A DNA stretch of 48,494 nt from an uncultured Clostridia bacterium (GTDB taxonomy: Bacteria > Bacillota > Clostridia > TANB77 > CAG-508). Under the pieces are notes generated by a model that was not told the origin of the DNA, ran no database searches, and worked only from the letters and a program-made list of their open reading frames with translations. Location of the stretch: positions 1 through 48,494 of the forward strand of contig CALXYJ010000010.1 in NCBI GenBank assembly GCA_944392945.1, written 5' to 3'. A program made the position numbers and the translations under genes. Below, in pieces: positions 1-9,500 of the stretch. Position 1 is the first letter of the stretch. The number at the start of each line of letters is the position of its first letter.

Positions 1-73
1 CTGGTAGCGATGTACTATAACAAGTAAAGAAGTTTAAATAATAGAAAATTAATAATTTGTGTTTATGTGGAGG

Positions 74-135
74 AAAACAGGATGACTGTAGCACTATACG
101 ATAAAAAATAGTGCAAGCAGGACATCCTGTTTTTT
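74..135 (+). promoter_or_regulatory. structured leader hairpin with U-tract, copy 1
   Basis: Long stem-loop ending 33 bases before the start of the first SUMF1-like gene. The outer stem is AAAACAGGATG (74-84) with CATCCTGTTTT (123-133). The inner parts are CTGT/GCAG and GCACTAT/ATAGTGC, separated by small asymmetric internal loops. A run of six T follows (130-135), so it could act as an intrinsic terminator or attenuator. A second copy with the same design lies at 1710-1772 before the paralogous gene. The closing pair G84-C123 becomes A-T there, which preserves pairing. I do not recognise it as a named riboswitch. The rest of 1-168 shows no gene. Confidence 0.7.
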
Positions 136-168
136 GCGTGCAATTTTTATTATCAAGGAGGAAATATA

Positions 169-1374
169 GTGAAAAAGGACAAAAGAAAAATAATTTTTAT
201 ATTAAGTTTATTAATAATAGTTATAGCTACAAGTACTATTTGGGCATTTATTAAAATAAATAATAAAGCTGTGGAAATCCAAGCAAACAAAAGTGAATTT
301 AACACAGAATTAGAAGAAAACGAACATATACATATAGAAGATATAAATGGAGAAAAAGTACCTGTACCTAACGGATATGTGGGAAGTAAGGCTGATGGAG
401 AAAATGGAATATATACAGGATATGTAATATATGAAGGAGAAGAAGAAGTAACAAATGCAAATGTAGAAGAAGCACAAAAAACAAGAAATCAATATGTGTG
501 GATACCAGTACCAGATGTAAGTAAATTTTATGGCATAGATGAAAATGGAAAGAAATGGGGGAAATTATATGATTTCACAACAGAAACAGGCGATGATATA
601 GATGAACTAACTGGTGCAAAGCCTTTAAACTGGAGTGAAAGAGATGGAATAATGAAGATAACGAGTAAAACAAGCTATATGGAGCCAGGTATAACTATAT
701 CAAATAAAGAAAAAGGATATGACATAGATTCTACACTTAAAATGCTAAAAATGACAGATTATATATCTCATGATTTTTTAATACAATTAGAAAAAGAATT
801 TAATAACATGTTAGAAAGTGTAGAAAGATATGAAGGTTTTTATATAGGAAGATATGAAACAGGAAATCTAAGTAAGAAAAATTCAGTAATAAGAAAAGGA
901 AATACAGATATAGGTGGACAAACATGGTATTCAGATTATGAAAAATGTAAAAATATAAAAGGAGAAAATGCAAATGTAGAAACTGGAATAATATGGGGAA
1001 ATCAATGGGATAGGGTATTAATTTGGTTAATTGAAACTAAAAATAAAACAAAAGAAGAAATTTGTGTAGATTCAAGTGGATGGGGAAATAGTAATAAGTC
1101 AACATTTGAATATATAAATAATAATGGAGAAATTGTAAAAAAGGAAAAAGGAGAATATATTTCTATACCAACAGGAAACAGTGAATATACGAAAGCTAAT
1201 AACATATATGATTTAGCAGGAAATAGATTTGAATTTACTATGGAATCTAGCAGTATGGGAAGGTTTTATATAGGAGGATCTTTTTCATATAATATTACAT
1301 CAGATTATAGATATTATGCTGATCCAACATTGGCTTATAACATTTCTTGTAGAGCAATGCTTTACATTAAATAG
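169..1374 (+). CDS. membrane-anchored SUMF1/formylglycine-generating-enzyme-like protein
   Basis: The start is GTG at 169, chosen because AAGGAGG lies at 155-161. The 401-residue product has an N-terminal hydrophobic segment (about residues 7-28), so it should be tethered to the membrane with the bulk outside. A short stalk follows, then a C-terminal domain with SUMF1/C-type-lectin-like marks: YVWIPVP (about 107-113), GFYIGRYETG (about 224-233), WGNQWDR, YDLAGNRFEFTM (about 344-355), a GGS loop, and a terminal CRAMLYIK. This fold includes formylglycine-generating enzymes but also many non-catalytic binding proteins. I see no reason to call it an enzyme. A close paralogue follows at 1835-3018. 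A ligand-binding or surface-display role is inference. Confidence 0.65.
   Translation: MKKDKRKIIFILSLLIIVIATSTIWAFIKINNKAVEIQANKSEFNTELEENEHIHIEDINGEKVPVPNGYVGSKADGENGIYTGYVIYEGEEEVTNANVEEAQKTRNQYVWIPVPDVSKFYGIDENGKKWGKLYDFTTETGDDIDELTGAKPLNWSERDGIMKITSKTSYMEPGITISNKEKGYDIDSTLKMLKMTDYISHDFLIQLEKEFNNMLESVERYEGFYIGRYETGNLSKKNSVIRKGNTDIGGQTWYSDYEKCKNIKGENANVETGIIWGNQWDRVLIWLIETKNKTKEEICVDSSGWGNSNKSTFEYINNNGEIVKKEKGEYISIPTGNSEYTKANNIYDLAGNRFEFTMESSSMGRFYIGGSFSYNITSDYRYYADPTLAYNISCRAMLYIK
337..496 (+). repeat. near-identical block shared with the paralogue (copy 1)
   Basis: This coding stretch matches 1997-2156 with four mismatches over 160 bases; the first 110 bases are identical. Sequence on either side is much more diverged between the two genes. 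That pattern suggests recent gene conversion or recombination within the stalk-encoding part. Confidence 0.85.
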
Positions 1375-1520
1375 CATTACAAAAATTATGCAATGTAAAT
1401 AATTATAATATAAATCACTAAAAATAAAATAAAACGTAATAAAAAAATAATATAAAAAGTCCAAAAATGGGATCCGTAAGGTGATAGAGCATAATTCTAA
1501 AAAACAAGAAATATGCTCTA

Positions 1521-1549
1521 TTTACTTGTAAAAATTCGTATTTTATAAT
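1521..1549 (+). promoter_or_regulatory. candidate promoter for the leader and second SUMF1-like gene
   Basis: A perfect TATAAT at 1544-1549 has a weak TTTACT hexamer 17 bases upstream (1521-1526). Transcription would begin near 1556 and produce a leader of about 280 bases before the gene at 1835. The weak -35 keeps confidence low. Confidence 0.35.
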
Positions 1550-1595
1550 GAATTCGAGATAAATAAGATATAAAAATAAAAAAAGAGGGATATAT

Positions 1596-1673
1596 ATGGA
1601 AAACATAAGAAACGCTAAAACGCTTGGCGTTGTACACACACACACACACACACAAGTACGTTTAATAAAATAA
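1596..1673 (+). CDS. putative 25-residue leader peptide with His-Thr repeats
   Basis: ATG at 1596 is preceded by AGAGGGA (about 1583-1589) and opens a 25-codon frame ending at TAA 1671-1673. The middle reads VVHTHTHTQV, encoded by an (AC)10 tract. The frame is followed closely by a hairpin (1676-1698) and the U-tract hairpin at 1710-1772. This arrangement looks like a transcription-attenuation leader, but the downstream gene has no link to histidine or threonine synthesis. The ORF may equally be an accident of a microsatellite in a leader RNA. Confidence 0.35.
   Translation: MENIRNAKTLGVVHTHTHTQVRLIK
1634..1653 (+). repeat. (AC)10 dinucleotide microsatellite
   Basis: Ten AC units run without interruption, followed by AAGTACG. 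Gain or loss of one unit would shift the frame of the short ORF that contains it, so it is a possible slippage site. Its length in related strains is not known from this window. Confidence 0.9.
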
Positions 1674-1709
1674 AGAAAGTAGCAAACAAGGCTACTTTAT
1701 ATTGCGTGG

Positions 1710-1772
1710 AAAACAGGATAACTGTAGCACTATATGTAGAAAAATAGTGCGAGCAGTATATCCTGTTTTTTT
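1710..1772 (+). promoter_or_regulatory. structured leader hairpin with U-tract, copy 2
   Basis: Same plan as 74-135. Outer stem AAAACAGGATA (1710-1720) pairs with TATCCTGTTT (1759-1768), and the inner stems CTGT/GCAG and GCACTAT/ATAGTGC are kept exactly. Seven T follow (1766-1772). The apical loop differs from copy 1 and the pair 1720-1759 is A-T instead of G-C. Both changes fit selection on the fold. It ends 62 bases before the start codon at 1835. Confidence 0.7.
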
Positions 1773-1834
1773 GCGTTGTTACTAAGAAAATAATATTTAA
1801 GTATTTCTAATAAAAAATAAAGGAGGAGTTAAAA

Positions 1835-3018
1835 ATGAGAAAAAAACGTAAAGCATTAATTTTAATTCTAATTATAGTATTACTTTTATTAACAAATTTA
1901 GCTTTTCTAAATAAAGACGAAAAGAGTGTAAAACTACAAGCTACACAGAAAGAATATAATACAGAACTAGAAGAAAATGAGTATATGCATATAGAAGAAG
2001 ATATAAATGGAGAAAAAGTACCTGTACCTAACGGATATGTGGGAAGTAAGGCTGATGGAGAAAATGGAATATATACAGGATATGTAATATATGAAGGAGA
2101 AGAAGAGGTAACAAATACTAACGTAGAAGAAGCACAAAAAACAAGAAATCAATATGTATGGGACCTGTTCCAGATGTAAGTAAAATATATGGAACAGATA
2201 AAAATGGAAAGAAATTTGGAAAAATGTATAGTTTAACAACAAATACAGGAGATGATATAGGTGAAATAACAGGAGCAAAACCAGAAGGCTGGAGTGAAAA
2301 TAACGGAATACTTAATGTTTCTAATTATTATTTAGAACCAGCAATAATATATCAACAAGATACAAACTCTAAAATTAAAACATTAAATTTGGATATAAAA
2401 TCAGAACATGAATTTTTAATGCAAATAGAAAAAGAATTTAATCAAATGATAGAAAGTGTAGAAAAATATGGAGGATTTTATGTAGGAAGATATGAAACTG
2501 GTAATTTAAGTAAAGAAAATGCAGTAATAAGAAAAGGAAATACTGATATAGGCAAGCAAACATGGTATGCAATGTATAGAAAATGTAAAAACCTAAATAA
2601 TAAGAATACAAATGTAGAAACAGGAATGATATGGGGAAATCAGTGGGATAGAACATTAATGTGGCTAATTGAGAGTGGAAATAAATCCAAAGAAGAAATT
2701 TGCAAAGATTCAACGAGTTGGGGAAATTATAGTAATGCAGAATTTACATATATAGATAGTAATGGAAATATAACAACAAAATATAGAGCAATTGTACTAC
2801 CAACGGGAAGCAGTGAATATACAAAAGCAAATAATATATATGATTTAGCAGGAAATGTATGGGATTGGACAATGGCAAGAGGAGATAGAAATAGATACTA
2901 CAGAGGTGGAAGTGCTTCATATTCAGGAGATAGATATTATTCAAGTTGGTATGGAAATATGCCATCAGTTACTTCTGCTGGGGATATCGGTTGTCGTGCT
3001 ATGTTGTATATAAAATAA
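1835..3018 (+). pseudogene. second SUMF1-like membrane protein, split by a 1-nt deletion
   Basis: ATG at 1835 follows AAGGAGGAG. The first frame gives 114 residues (an N-terminal membrane segment plus stalk) and stops at 2179. The rest continues in the next frame from about 2158 to 3018 with 286 residues that align to the C-terminal domain of the paralogue at 169-1374. At the break the paralogue reads YVW-Ile-PVPDVSK. Here only two bases (GA, 2162-2163) lie between the Trp codon and CCT, so one base is missing. Restoring it would give a protein of 394 residues. The ATG at 2158 has no ribosome site. The downstream part keeps WGNQWDR, YDLAGNVWDWTM, RGGS and CRAMLYIK. It could be a true pseudogene, a phase-off allele or an assembly error. 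Confidence 0.7.
1997..2156 (+). repeat. near-identical block shared with the paralogue (copy 2)
   Basis: Partner of 337-496, with four mismatches over 160 bases. The block ends just before the frameshift at 2162, so the deletion sits at the edge of the converted stretch. Confidence 0.85.
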
Positions 3019-3504
3019 TAAAAAATTAATCTCTACAACTAATAAGTTAATAAAAAAAGAAAAAAAGAATCAACAAAACAAGTCTGGAATTGCTATAAAA
3101 ATAAGCAAAAAATAAGTAAATGAAAAAAATGATTAAATAATAAAAAAGAAAGCAAAAAAATCAATAAAAAAGCAAAAAATAAAAATATTTAATCCAAATC
3201 AAAATTTACTACGTATATACGGAAAAGAAGCAATAAAAGTAGATAAAAACATATTCGATACGAAAAAGATAATAAAATGTAATAAAAAGAAAAATAAACC
3301 GTACGCTTAAATATCCGTAAAAGCTAAAAAGCCACTAGAAGAAATTAAGACAAATCCCCCCATTTACTTTAGGAAAATGAATAAATAAAATATAAATAAA
3401 TTTATAAAACGAAGAGTGTGTATAAATTAGCACAACAAAGGTATGCCGGTATTTGGCATATTGGGTAGAAAATCTTATAAACATAAAAAATACGGGAGGT
3501 AAAA
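3019..3504. other. A-rich intergenic region before the giant surface protein gene
   Basis: This 486-base gap has no convincing gene. Positions about 3045-3200 are extremely A-rich, with G and T interspersed and few C. Further on are CCGTAAAAGC (about 3319), a CCCCCC run near 3356-3361 and a small hairpin TATGCC/GGCATA (about 3442-3461). A 19-codon frame (3443-3502) ends two bases before the giant gene. I saw no clear terminator for the upstream gene. Confidence 0.55.
3453..3481 (+). promoter_or_regulatory. possible promoter of the giant surface protein gene
   Basis: TTGGCA (3453-3458) and TATAAA (3476-3481) are separated by 17 bases. The resulting leader would be very short, with GGGAGG starting only about 13 bases after the -10. 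A promoter further upstream in the A-rich region is an alternative. Confidence 0.3.
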
Positions 3505-6500
3505 ATGAAACCTAGAACTATGAGAGAAATCACACTATTAATGGGAATTCTAGCAGCTATTACAGCAGTAGTTACATTGCTTAGTTTATTTATAACTAGC
3601 AAAAACGAAAAGACTGCATATATGGCTGATCCAGAAATCCAAAGAAGCATGGAATATGAACAAGTAAAGGAAGGAGATGAAAAAATAGACAATACTGACT
3701 ATGTTCAATTTGATGCATTCTTTTTGCGTGATTTGGACGGAGATGGTTATGCAGAACAAGTACGTGGAACATGTAGAGAAATAAAAAGTTCAGATACTTT
3801 ATATATGAATGTAAATGTTCTAACAAATGGAACATTAACAAATGGAAAAATAACCATAAAATCACAAAATATTAACTTATCTACTGCACTTGTAGAAGAC
3901 AATGTAATAAAGAAAAATTATATATCTGATAACACAACAGAGATAGAGTTAAAAGATATGACAAATGGAACACAAAAATTAATATACGGAACAGTAAAAG
4001 CTTCAAACTTTGGTTCTGATACAAATAAATATAGCCAAATAAATAGTATAGAATTTACAGGAACTCATATAGCAGATGACGGTACACCAACAGAGATAAA
4101 GAAAACTGTAAACTTCCAAGTAGATTGGCATAGTACACCACAAACAGAAATATATAAATATAGTGGAACACAAGATATAGGAAGAGTAGTAGATGAAACA
4201 GCACAAGAAGTAAAACTACAATTTTATATAATATCAAAAGAGACTGTAAAAGATATACAATTAGAAAGTGCAGATATAGAAGGTGTATTACCAGAAATAA
4301 ATGGATATAAAGCAACGGGAATTACATCAACATCAAGTGATATAGAGATAGATTTTGATCAAGAAAGCGGTAAATTTACAGCAACTAAAAAGGCAGTTGT
4401 AAATGATTATGGAATGATTACTAAACCTGTATCAGACTATACTACATTTGATTTTGTAGTTACATATCCATATGAAGTGTATGATACTATCGATGGCAAT
4501 TCAATACTTTTACAATTACCAGTAAAAGTATATTATGACGGATTTAGTAATCCAAATGAAGAATTCCAAAATCCATCAAGATCTAATATTGTAGAAAGAA
4601 CAATAAATTTCTTATGGAGAATTTCAGAAGGCGATGTGGCAAATACAGATACAGATGTTACAATAGGAAAGTGGAGACAATATGATAAAAATTATGTAGT
4701 TTCTAAAGAAGCTCCTGTATCAATATATAATAAAGTAACAGACGAAACAGAAGATTTGTATGAAGTTAGATGGTATGCATATACAGGAAGTCAAGGAGTT
4801 ATAGATAGTTTCCAATTAAAAGAAACAGATTCAAATTATTCAGATGTATTTATGAGCAATGATGCCCAAAAAACTTATCCTATGTCAGATTTTACGAATA
4901 ATGTAGGTATATACTTTACTAATGCAGATAATATGCTAGAAGATGATGGATATATAAATGTTATAAATGATGAAACAGATGAAATAATACATACATTTAC
5001 TAAGGAAGAGTGGAATAATTACAATAGTACATCTCCATATATGTATGATACTCCTGTAAAACATATAAGAGTAGAAACAAGCAAAACTAAAGCAAATTCA
5101 ATTTTATATGTAAACAATATAAAAGAAATTGATGATAATGCTTTAACAGAAAAATTCTCAAGAGAAGAATTTGATACATTAGGACAAATTAATACATATT
5201 TAACAGGAAATATGAAATTAGTAGGTAGCCAAGAATATACTCATATAGAAGATGAGATTGGAGTTGCAATTTACGAAGAACCAGTTTCTGTTGCAGAAAT
5301 TACTGTAAGAAGTGATACAATGGGAACTCAAAGTACAGAAGATGGAATAACAATTACAATTAGTACAAAAAATGATTACTATAACATGAGAGGTTGGACA
5401 AATGGTAGATTTTTAGTAGAATTGCCAGAAGAGTTCTTAGATTTAACAATAAATGATGTAACTATCTCTAATCCAGATGTAAATATTTTAGCATACGAGA
5501 TTATAGAAAAAGACGGAAAGAAGTTTATTAGGGTAGAAACAGAAAACGAAACAGAAGCTACATATGATATAGTAATAAATGTGGATTTAACAGCTGATCC
5601 TAGAACATTGACAGAAGAAAAAACAGCAACATTATACGCATATAATGAATATTGCGATAATTACAAAAATAGAGCAGAAGATATTTATGATGTAGATGGT
5701 GATGAAAATACAGAAGAAAATGTTAACTGCACAAAAGATGCTGTATATTTAGTTGCTCCAAGTTCATTAATTACAAATCAACAAGCAACAAATTATAATT
5801 CAGCAAACGAAACAGCAGTTGCACCACAAATTGCATCAATAGATAAAACAGAAGTAAATACAGCTACTGTAAACGTAAATATTACAAATAATTATTCTGG
5901 AACAATAAGTGAAATTAAGATATTAGGAAAAATTCCTTTTGAGGGAAATAAATATTCTATAAATGGAACTGATTTAGGTTCTATGTATACAGCACAAATG
6001 CTAGATGGAGGAATAACAGTTCCAGAAGATCTAAAAGATAAAGTAGTAGTATATTATTCAGAAAATGAAAATCCAACAACAGATTTAAGTGATACATCAA
6101 ATGGTTGGACAACAACACCAGACTTTACAAAAGTAAAATCATATTTAATAGATTTACAAGATTATGTATTAGGAGTTAGAGAGAATGAGGTATTTACATA
6201 TCAAATAAAAATACCAGAGACAGTAAGCTATAATGATGTTGCATATAGCGCTCATGCAGTATATTTCTGCTTAGATACAGAGCAAGGTAAATTTAGAACA
6301 CAAACAGAAACAACAAAATTAGGTTTCAGAATAGAAAGAAAATATCATTTAAATATGCAAAAAGTAAAAGAAAATACAGAAGTTCCTGTTCAAGGTGCTA
6401 CATTTAGTGTTACAGAAGAGGGAGAAAATGAAACAAAAATAGGAACAACAAATAATTCTGGAACATTTACAATAGAAAACTTATATGTAGATAAAGTATA

Positions 6501-9500
6501 TACATTAAAAGAAATTCGTACACCAGGATCATATGAAGCAAATGATGCAGAAGTAAAATTCAAAGTTGTTGTAGATGAAGATAATAATCTAAAACTAGAA
6601 TTTATTTCTGGAGAAGAAAACTTAAAAAATTACGGTATTACACAAGCTACAACAGATACAAGAGGAGTAATTAATTTTAAAGTAGAAAATACTCCAAAAT
6701 ATAAAATTATATTAACTAAAAAAGATCAAACAGATTCAAGTCCTTTAGCAGGAATTAAATTTAAGTTAGAAGGAGAAGGACTAGGAACAGGAATTGTTGC
6801 TACAACAGGAACAGATGGAACTTTAACATTAACAGGTCTTTTACAAAATACAGAATATACATTAACAGAAACAGAAGCAGATGGTTACTATGTAAACGAA
6901 ACACCAGTTAAATTTAAAGTAGTAAATAATGGAGGAAATTTATCATTTGTTGTAACAAGTGGAAGCTTTACAAGTAATTCTCAAGTTGTAACAGGTACTG
7001 GAATATCTGGTCTAGAAGCTCAAGATACAGTTACAGCAGAACTTACAAATGAAAAAATTCCTACATATGAAATTTCTGTTAAAAAATTTGCAAAAGATGA
7101 AGAACAAACTTTAAAAGGAGCACAATATAGAATAACAGGAGAAGGAATTGATGAAGATGGTGAAACTTATACAACCGACGAAAGTGGAATACTTACAATT
7201 CCTGGATTATACGAATATGTAGAAGGAAAGAATATTACAGGTGTATATACATTAGAAGAAATTACACCTCCAGAAGGATATGCATTAGATAGTAAACAAT
7301 TACAATTTAGAGTACAAAGAAATGAAGAAGGAAATTTAGAACTTTCTGTTCTAGGAGAGAATTTCTTACGTAATAGTAGTGTTGATGGAAACACAGTAAA
7401 TTTGGAATTAGAAGATGAACCTTTATTTAAAATTATAAAACTAGATGCAACAACAAATTTACCTGTAAAAAATGCAAAATTTATTATAAAAGAAATAGAT
7501 GAAGAATATACAGAACTTGGTTTTGCAGAAGATATTAATGGTAATGTAATTGGAACTCTTACACCAGTAGAAGGAATGGAAGGAGAATTACCTGTAGTTT
7601 CTACAGATGAAAATGGAGAAATCTCTTATGGATTAAGGACAGGTCTATATAAGGCAATAGAAGTAGAAGCTCCATTAGGATATGAACTTCCAGAAAATCC
7701 AGAAGATAGAACATATTATTTTGGTATAGGAGAAAGTAAAGCTCAAGAAACTGTATTTGGAACATCATTTAATAGTTCAGTATCTGGTGATTTATGGAAT
7801 AAAGTTGATTCAGTAGAGACAACTTCAGATAATGGATTTGTAACAGCAGGATTATTTACAAAAGAAGCAGATTTAAATAATGATGGTATTTCTGATTTAA
7901 AAGGAACAGATTCATATGATTTTTCTGGATATATTGCAAAATATAATAAATCTGGAGAATTAGAATTTGCAAATTCTATATTTACAACAGATGGTGAAGT
8001 AAAAATACATAAAGTAATTCCTACAAATGATGGTGGATATGTTGTAGTAGGTAATTATAATGGAACAGATCTACAAGTAGGAGAAATTAGTACAGGATTA
8101 ACAAATAATACAAATATTACAAATGCAATTATTATTAAATTTGGAAGTAGTGGAAATTACGAGTGGAGCAAGGAAGTAGCTTTAGCAGATACAGATTATG
8201 ATGCTACAGCTGTAACACAAAATTTACAAGGAAATATAGTAGTTGGTATAACTACAGGAACAGATCCAATTATTATGGAATATTCTAATGTAGATGGAAG
8301 TTATGTAGCACGAGCTACAATATCTGGTAATTTAGAAATTTCTGATATGGATGGTTCTAATAGCCAAGAAGTAATTATAGTAAGTGAGACATTAACAGAT
8401 ACAACAACTGGTAGAATAGACTTCTATTCAAATGGTAGTGTGTCTGGAGGAATGGCATTAGATTTTAACGCAAATGCAGTTGCAAGATTAGATAATGGAA
8501 AAGCTATAATTGTTGGTAACTATACAGGAACATCACAAAATGTTGCTTCAAAGGGAAATTATGATGGTATTATTGTAGAATATGATACAAATTCTAAAAC
8601 TATAACAAGTAGTAAATTTTTAAGAGGAACATTGGACGATATTGTAACATCAGTAGCAAAAACAGCTGATGGTGGATATCTTGTAGGAGGATATACATAT
8701 AGTACTACAGTTGATTTTAATCAAGATGAAACTACATATGAAATTCCAAGTATTTCTGGTAATTCTGATGGATATATTATTAAATATGATTCAGAAGGAA
8801 ACCAAGAATGGTATAAACAAGTTAGTGGAGATAATTTAGATGAAGTAAATGCAGTTACAGAAAGAGATGACAATGAATTTGTTGCAGTAGGATATTTTAA
8901 CAGTACTGTTGTTAAAGGAGACAAATCTGATGAATCTGGAATAAGCTTATCTAAATACACTGATGGATTTATATTCAATTTTGGTGAAATAGTAACAGCT
9001 CCAGAAGTTCCAGAATCTTCTGAAATTGTAGTAAAAAATAATTTGAAAAAATTCGAGATTACTACAGATGTAGATGAGGAAAATGGAGTAAAAGGTGGAA
9101 GTATTAGTGGTGAAGATGAAGCTCCATATGAAGAAGTTGAATATGGAAAAGATAGTCAAAAGGTTATAGTAATTACTCCAGATCCTGGATATAAAGTTGT
9201 TAAAATAACAATAAATGGTGAAGATTATGCATTTACACCAGAAGAGGACGGAAGAGTAATAATACCTCAATTTACAGATATGGATACAAATAAACATATA
9301 GTAGTATCATTTAGCAACACAGCATCTAGTGTACTTGTACATCATTATATAGATGGAACAGAAACATCAGTTGCACCAGATGAACATTTAGCAGGTGTTA
9401 TTGGAGATAACTACACAACAGCACCACATATGGATTTAGATGAATATGAATTAAAACAAGTTGATGGAGAATATGTAATCCCAGATAATGCAAGTGGTAC

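Larger units (their letters stand above)
1375..1834. other. long intergenic leader region between the SUMF1-like paralogues
   Basis: This 460-base gap is not empty. It holds an inverted repeat ATAGAGCATA/TATGCTCTAT (about 1482-1521), a possible -10 TATAAT at 1544-1549, a 25-codon ORF with a good ribosome site (1596-1673), an (AC)10 microsatellite inside that ORF, a short hairpin AAAGTAGC/GCTACTTT (1676-1698), and the second copy of the structured hairpin (1710-1772). The order resembles a regulated leader transcript, but no regulation has been shown. Confidence 0.6.

Noticed and set aside
1418..1651. 77-codon reverse-strand frame between the SUMF1-like genes
   Set aside because: Its N-terminus is the reverse of the AC microsatellite (Cys-Val repeats) and it has no ribosome site.
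2150..2170. Programmed ribosomal frameshift in the second SUMF1-like gene
   Set aside because: No slippery heptamer is present, and the intact paralogue reads straight through with one more base. A plain deletion explains it better.
1..3504. Known riboswitch (c-di-GMP, SAM, guanidine and others) upstream of the surface genes
   Set aside because: I compared the conserved cores that I remember with the hairpin elements and with the 3300-3500 region and found no match.
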